A stretch of DNA of 10,640 nucleotides. Source: BA4 sp044376575 (GTDB lineage: Bacteria; Bacteroidota; Bacteroidia; CAIKAF01). The stretch spans positions 1-10,640 of the forward strand of contig JBILKR010000042.1 of NCBI GenBank assembly GCA_044376575.1. The letters are read 5' to 3'. Each line of letters starts with the position of its first letter. Within the stretch, counting starts at the first letter, position 1. The notes beneath the pieces were generated by a model. That model saw only the letters and a program-made list of their open reading frames with translations, searched no databases and was not told where the DNA came from. The position numbers were made by a program, and so were the translations under genes. Positions 6,776 through 10,640 of the stretch are shown piece by piece.

Positions 6776-8164
6776 TTATAAATGGATCACTTCTCCGTAA
6801 GCAGCAGCTGCTGCTTCCATCACTGCCTCACTCATGGTTGGATGTGGGTGAATTGTAGAAATAAGCTCATGTCCTGTGGTTTCTAATTTTCTTACAGCAA
6901 CAATTTCAGCTATCATTTCAGTGACATTGGAACCCACCATGTGAGCCCCTAACAATTCACCATACTTAGCATCGAAAATAAGCTTTACAAACCCATCAGA
7001 ATGGCCACCCGCTTTGGCTTTGCCACTTGCACTAAATGGAAATTTACCCACTTTCAATTCATAGCCTGCTTCCTTGGCCTGCTTCTCTGTGTAACCAACT
7101 GAAGCAATTTCAGGCTGGCAATAAGTACATCCGGGAATATTTTTATAATCGATAGGTTCAGGATTTTTACCTGCAATTTTTTCAACGCAAACAATGGCTT
7201 CATGAGATGCAAGGTGAGCCAATGCCGGACCTGGAATTACATCGCCAATTGCATAAATGCCGGCAATATTGGTTTGATAAAACTTATCTACTGTAATTTT
7301 TCCTTTGTCAGTTTTAATACCCATGCTTTCCAACCCGATGCCTTCAATGTTGCATTCAATTCCAACCGCAGAAAGAACTATATCACAATCGATGGTTTCA
7401 GTTCCTTTCTTTGTCTTTACTGTTACTTTACATCCTTTATCTGAAGTTTCAACTTTTTCAACTGAAGATTCAGTCATGATATTCATCCCTTGTTTTTTGA
7501 ATATCTTTTCCATGGTTTTGGAAACTTCTTCATCTTCATTTGGTAAAATATTCGGCATAAATTCAATCAGGGTAACTTTTGTTCCCATTGAATTGTAGAA
7601 ATATGAAAATTCAGAACCAATCGCACCAGAACCAACAACTACCATTGACTGAGGCTGTGAAGAAAGAGTCATTGCTTCTCTGTAACCTATTACTCTTTTA
7701 CCGTCTTGGGGAATATTCGTCAGCTTTCTTGAACGCGCACCAGTTGCAATAATAATATTTTTACCCTCAACAGTTTTCTTAGAGCCGTCCTGTGCTGTAA
7801 CTTCAACTTTACCTTTTGCAAGAATCTTTCCGGTTCCTGAAATTACATCAATTTTATTCTTGTTCATAAGAAATTGAACCCCTTTACTCATACTATCTGC
7901 AACACCACGGCTTCGAGATATAACTTTTTCAAATTCAATTTCAGCTTCTTTCACTTTAAGACCATAGTCACCAGCATGCTTCATGTAATCATACACCTGT
8001 GCACTTTTTAACAAGGCTTTGGTAGGAATACAACCCCAGTTTAAGCAAATACCACCCAGGTTTTCTTTTTCAATAACAGCTGTTTTCAACCCTAACTGAG
8101 AGGCTCTGATGGCTGCCACATATCCTCCGGGACCACTTCCTATAACAATAATATCGTAACTCAT
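6776..8164 (-). CDS. lpdA: Dihydrolipoyl dehydrogenase (E3)
   Basis: The 462-residue flavoenzyme reoxidises dihydrolipoyl groups with NAD+ in 2-oxoacid dehydrogenase complexes and the glycine cleavage system, in the cytoplasm. It shows the N-terminal FAD loop GSGPGGYVAA (9-18) and the redox disulfide in GGICLNWGCIPTKALL (Cys40 and Cys45). The NAD loop VVVGSGAIGSEFSYF (175-189), the second FAD contact YAIGDVIPGPALAH (304-317), and a dimerisation domain ending in HPHPTMSEAVMEAA (439-452) follow. The last contains the His441-Glu446 catalytic pair. Length is typical and no motif is missing. An additional CTYC at 346-349 lies at the start of the dimerisation domain. None of the E1 or E2 partner genes is nearby, so it is a stand-alone E3 that could serve several complexes. 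It is the first gene of the minus-strand series, facing away from the M61 peptidase gene. Confidence 0.96.
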   Translation of the reverse strand: MSYDIIVIGSGPGGYVAAIRASQLGLKTAVIEKENLGGICLNWGCIPTKALLKSAQVYDYMKHAGDYGLKVKEAEIEFEKVISRSRGVADSMSKGVQFLMNKNKIDVISGTGKILAKGKVEVTAQDGSKKTVEGKNIIIATGARSRKLTNIPQDGKRVIGYREAMTLSSQPQSMVVVGSGAIGSEFSYFYNSMGTKVTLIEFMPNILPNEDEEVSKTMEKIFKKQGMNIMTESSVEKVETSDKGCKVTVKTKKGTETIDCDIVLSAVGIECNIEGIGLESMGIKTDKGKITVDKFYQTNIAGIYAIGDVIPGPALAHLASHEAIVCVEKIAGKNPEPIDYKNIPGCTYCQPEIASVGYTEKQAKEAGYELKVGKFPFSASGKAKAGGHSDGFVKLIFDAKYGELLGAHMVGSNVTEMIAEIVAVRKLETTGHELISTIHPHPTMSEAVMEAAAAAYGEVIHL

Positions 8165-8239
8165 AACTATAGTTTTAGATGATTAAGAATGCGAATTTAT
8201 AAAAATATCTTTAGTTGTCAGCTACGCTAACATTGTAAA
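8165..8239. promoter_or_regulatory. Divergent intergenic region between lpdA and the M61 peptidase gene
   Basis: This 75-bp AT-rich gap must carry the promoters of both divergent genes. Weak candidates can be seen. For lpdA, on the minus strand, TAAATTCG at 8199-8192 has one mismatch to TAnnTTTG, with CTG 19 bases upstream, and would give a leader of about 27 bases. For the peptidase, on the plus strand, TATCTTTA at 8206-8213 has one mismatch, without a clear -33 element. The two -7 candidates are only 6 bp apart, so the promoters would overlap. No riboswitch or operator repeat is evident. Confidence 0.3.
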
Positions 8240-9991
8240 ATGGATGTTACCTTTGGAAAAAAATATTATATGATTACATATCATGTTTCTTACGAACTGG
8301 CATCATCACAATATATTCAATTTAAAATTGAAATTAAGCATACAGAAGAAACCATACAAATGGCATTACCAGCATGGCGTCCGGGGAGATACGAACTGGG
8401 GAACTTTTCTAAAAACATAAAATTTGTCAGGGCATTTAATGAATTAAATCAGCCAATTCCGGTTCATAAAATAGACAGAAACACATGGTCTATCAGTAAT
8501 ACTTCAAGAGGTCAAATTACAATTGAATACGAATATTATGCCGGTATTTTAAATGCAGGCTCTACATTTCTGGATGAATCACAATTATATATGAATCCGG
8601 TGAATTGTTTGATGATGATAGAAGGTTTTGAAAATAAAGAACACCAGTTAAAATTTAAACTTCCCTCCAATTATATCATAGCATCTGGTTTAAAACAAAT
8701 TGATGCTCATACACTCACTGCACCAAATTTTGACAGACTTGCTGATTGCCCTTTGATAGCAAGTTGCACAATGAAACATCATAATTTCAAAGTAAATAAT
8801 CTTTCTGTGCATCTTTGGTTTCAGGGTGAATCTAAGCCAGATTTTGTCAAAATTGAAACAGACTTTAAACGTTTCATCAGTGAACAGATCGAAGCTTTTG
8901 GTGATTTTCCTGAACCTGAGTATCATTTTCTTTTTCAAATTACACCACACAAAACACATCATGGCGTTGAACATGAAAACTCAACGGTCTGCATGATTGG
9001 CCCAACTTATCAACTGTTTAAAGACAGTTATGATGAATTTTTAGGATTGAGCTCACATGAATTTTATCATAGCTGGAACATAAAAAAAATCAGACCTGTT
9101 GAAATGTTGCCATATGATTTTTCAGGTGAAAATTATTTCAGAACAGGTTATGTTGCAGAAGGGGTAACCACATATATGGGAGATATCATGCTTTACAGAA
9201 GCAGGGTATTTAATCAGCAGGAGTTTTTTTCCTGCCTACATGATTTGTTTAAAAAACATTTTCATAATTACGGAAGGTTTAACATGCCTGTTGCAGATGC
9301 TTCTTTTGATATGTGGATTGACGGATATGAAACAGGAGTGCCGCATCGCAAAACTTCTATTTATACAGAAGGAGCTTTAATTGCCATGTATGCTGATATT
9401 GAAATTCTGAAATATTCAAATGGCGAGTTCAGGCTTGATCATGTGATGCATACTTTATATCATGATTATGCAAAGAAAGGAATTGGATATTCAGAAGAAG
9501 ATTATTGGAACTTAATTGAAAAATATTCAGGTAAAAACTGGACTGATTTTATAAATAAATATGTTAACGGAAGCAACGACTTTGAACCTTGGATAAACAA
9601 AATGTGCAATGAAGTTGGACTTATTTTTACCAAAACACCATCCAAAGAATTGTATGAAAGAAACTACGGAATAAAACTGGGAGAAGAAAGCGGAAAAATA
9701 ACACAACTTGCACCCGGTTCTCCTGCATTACTTTCAGGATTGCAGCCCGGAGAGATTATTGCAACCATTAATGGTTTTAGTGTAAATGGCAACATTAGGC
9801 AATGGTTTGATTATTTTAAAGGTGATGTTATTCAATTAAGAACAAAAACTCCTGATAATCGGGTAAAAATGGTTGAGTTAAAACCCGCTGATAATAATTA
9901 TTATCCTGATTATACAGTTAAAATTAATGAAGATGCAACTACTGAAATGATGACGTTATTTGAACGATGGACAAGTAATAAATTATTCTAA
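8240..9991 (+). CDS. M61-family glycyl aminopeptidase with C-terminal PDZ domain
   Basis: The product is a zinc metallopeptidase of 583 residues related to bacterial glycyl aminopeptidases. An N-terminal beta-rich domain (about 11-180) contains the family motif ALPAWRPGRYELGNF (42-56). The catalytic domain holds HHGVEHENSTVCM (240-252), the zinc motif HEFYH (273-277) with Glu274 as catalytic base, and the likely third ligand Glu307 in YVAEGVTTYMGDIML (304-318). YTEGAL (375-380) is another conserved block. A PDZ domain follows (about 475-548, with APGSPALLSGLQPGEIIATI). No signal peptide is seen, so it is probably cytoplasmic. Met11 (8270) is a good alternative start, because the family-type N-terminal strand ITYHVSYEL begins right after it. 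The longer start at 8240 adds ten residues without clear family counterparts. Its natural substrates are unknown. It faces away from lpdA and leads a possible two-gene unit with the membrane protein 36 bp downstream. Confidence 0.92.
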   Translation: MDVTFGKKYYMITYHVSYELASSQYIQFKIEIKHTEETIQMALPAWRPGRYELGNFSKNIKFVRAFNELNQPIPVHKIDRNTWSISNTSRGQITIEYEYYAGILNAGSTFLDESQLYMNPVNCLMMIEGFENKEHQLKFKLPSNYIIASGLKQIDAHTLTAPNFDRLADCPLIASCTMKHHNFKVNNLSVHLWFQGESKPDFVKIETDFKRFISEQIEAFGDFPEPEYHFLFQITPHKTHHGVEHENSTVCMIGPTYQLFKDSYDEFLGLSSHEFYHSWNIKKIRPVEMLPYDFSGENYFRTGYVAEGVTTYMGDIMLYRSRVFNQQEFFSCLHDLFKKHFHNYGRFNMPVADASFDMWIDGYETGVPHRKTSIYTEGALIAMYADIEILKYSNGEFRLDHVMHTLYHDYAKKGIGYSEEDYWNLIEKYSGKNWTDFINKYVNGSNDFEPWINKMCNEVGLIFTKTPSKELYERNYGIKLGEESGKITQLAPGSPALLSGLQPGEIIATINGFSVNGNIRQWFDYFKGDVIQLRTKTPDNRVKMVELKPADNNYYPDYTVKINEDATTEMMTLFERWTSNKLF

Positions 9992-10027
9992 AATTTATTA
10001 TTTTTATAAAAATCAATCTAATTAATT

Positions 10028-10474
10028 ATGGATAATCAAAACATCAACACAGACGCTACGGTAAATAGTATTTCAACTACTATGAAAGTAATGCTGATTA
10101 TTGGATATGTTAGTTTTACATTTCAGTTACTGAGTTATATTTCCATGTATATATTTCAACCATTATTAATCGAATCATTTGAAAAATTGGGATTGCCGGC
10201 TGAAAGTATGGAAGAATTTTTATTAATGCTTCAACACCCATTTTACATGCCGTTTCATATCGGATTAACTATTGTTGCGCTAACAGGTTCTGTTATTATG
10301 TGGCAAATGAAAAAAATTGGATTTTATGTTTACATGGTAGGAAAAATATTTATACTAACTGATGTATATATTTTTGGTGTTGAAGAATTTAAACTTTTCG
10401 GTTTTATTTTTCAGTTTATTTTTTGGTCAATCTGGCCGCTGGTTTACTTATTTCATCTTAAAGAGATGAAATAA
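10028..10474 (+). CDS. Hypothetical four-helix membrane protein
   Basis: I do not recognise this 148-residue protein. It has a polar N-terminus of about 18 residues and then four hydrophobic segments that look like membrane helices (about 20-43, 76-93, 97-117 and 122-143). The loop between the first two (44-75) is acidic and contains LPAESMEEFLLML. The N-terminus is rich in Asn, Thr and Asp, and the C-terminus ends in the short polar sequence KEMK. The pattern is that of a small integral inner-membrane protein with both ends on the same side. There are no catalytic motifs and no signal-peptide cleavage site. It follows the M61 gene by 36 bp on the same strand and may be cotranscribed, which gives no firm functional clue. 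Codon use and base composition match the neighbours. Its last codons form part of a terminator-like hairpin. Confidence 0.8.
   Translation: MDNQNINTDATVNSISTTMKVMLIIGYVSFTFQLLSYISMYIFQPLLIESFEKLGLPAESMEEFLLMLQHPFYMPFHIGLTIVALTGSVIMWQMKKIGFYVYMVGKIFILTDVYIFGVEEFKLFGFIFQFIFWSIWPLVYLFHLKEMK
10448..10474 (+). terminator. Terminator-like hairpin overlapping the membrane-protein stop codon
   Basis: Arms TTATTTCATCT (10448-10458) and AGATGAAATAA (10464-10474) are perfect 11-bp reverse complements around a 5-base loop TAAAG. The right arm ends exactly with the TAA stop. It is followed on the plus strand by the T-rich stretch AGTTTCTTATTTT (10475-10487), as expected for a factor-independent terminator, although the T run is broken and the stem has only two G-C pairs. 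On the minus strand the stem is not followed by a T run. It sits between two convergent genes, which supports the call. Confidence 0.55.
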
Positions 10475-10480
10475 AGTTTC

Positions 10481-10640
10481 TTATTTTCCGTCGGCTATTT
10501 GCAATACAGCATCAACAAACCTATTCAAATCATCCGTTGAAGTATATACATTAGGTGCAACACGAACACCATTAAGTTTTTCGTATTTAATTCCAACCGT
10601 ATGTATTTTATATTTCGACATCAAAGCAGAATCAATAGCC
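10481..10640 (-). CDS. Class-V aminotransferase-like protein, C-terminal end (cut by window edge)
   Basis: The minus strand from the edge reads open for 52 residues to a TAA at 10483-10481. The visible part contains KIHTVGIKYEKLNGVRVAPN and VYTSTDDLNRFVDAVLQIA. This resembles the last beta strands and final helix of fold-type-I PLP enzymes of aminotransferase class V, such as isopenicillin-N epimerase-like or cysteine desulfurase-like proteins, where an Arg before the Pro-x-x-Tyr/Phe-x-T/S segment binds the substrate carboxylate (here Arg26 of the visible part, in VRVAP). The catalytic Lys and most of the protein are outside the window, so substrate and exact subfamily cannot be told. It ends 6 bp from the convergent membrane-protein gene. 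Confidence 0.7.
   Translation of the reverse strand, partial: AIDSALMSKYKIHTVGIKYEKLNGVRVAPNVYTSTDDLNRFVDAVLQIADGK

Noticed and set aside
10000..10013. 14-bp perfect palindrome ATTTTTATAAAAAT between the peptidase and the membrane protein
   Set aside because: It is pure A and T with no loop, so a stable hairpin is unlikely. Such palindromes arise easily in AT-rich spacers. It is not a convincing terminator or operator.
1..10640. Search for CRISPR arrays, tRNA or rRNA genes, insertion sequences, toxin-antitoxin or defence genes
   Set aside because: Coding density is nearly complete, the gaps are 75 bp or less, and every gene but one belongs to a known metabolic, peptidase or polysaccharide family. 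Nothing supports a mobile or defence element.

Overview
The window looks like a chromosomal segment from a member of the phylum Bacteroidota. The reasons are AT-rich DNA, start codons with little or no Shine-Dalgarno sequence, a good match to the Bacteroidota promoter form TTG-N17-23-TAnnTTTG (minus strand, 4826-4854), and the protein types: a short single-SLBB Wza-like lipoprotein, a fused Wzc-type kinase with a Gly-Tyr tail, and a cytoplasmic M61 peptidase with a PDZ domain. Order or genus cannot be fixed from the sequence alone.

Positions 1-8164 hold six minus-strand genes, read right to left: dihydrolipoyl dehydrogenase (6776-8164), a glutamine-dependent asparagine synthetase-type amidotransferase (4888-6768), a family-4-type glycosyltransferase (3598-4818), a Wza-type export lipoprotein (2794-3561), a Wzc-type chain-length regulator/tyrosine kinase (353-2794) and the first two thirds of dTDP-4-dehydrorhamnose 3,5-epimerase (1-356, cut by the window edge). 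From the amidotransferase onward this is the edge of an exopolysaccharide or capsule locus. RmlC makes an activated deoxysugar, the glycosyltransferase adds a sugar, and Wza and Wzc form the export and polymer-length machinery. The amidotransferase may either supply asparagine or amidate a sugar acid. Spacing is tight (7, 69, 36, -1 and -4 bp), with two start/stop overlaps. The 69-bp gap before the glycosyltransferase carries the best promoter candidate in the window, so the polysaccharide genes may be transcribed separately from the housekeeping lpdA.

Positions 8165-8239 are a short divergent intergenic region. To its right, on the plus strand, are an M61-family aminopeptidase (8240-9991) and a small four-helix membrane protein of unknown function (10028-10474). 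The latter meets, tail to tail with a 6-bp gap, the C-terminal end of a minus-strand class-V aminotransferase-like gene (10481-10640, cut by the edge). A perfect 11-bp inverted repeat is built into the last codons of the membrane protein and looks like the terminator between the two.

No RNA genes, CRISPR arrays, insertion sequences or phage genes were seen, and no stretch over 300 bp lacks a gene. I did not find an undescribed biological system here. The points most worth a second look are the Tyr-rich Wzc tail, the possible near-leaderless promoter of the glycosyltransferase, the terminator hairpin overlapping a stop codon, and the uncertain role of the amidotransferase.
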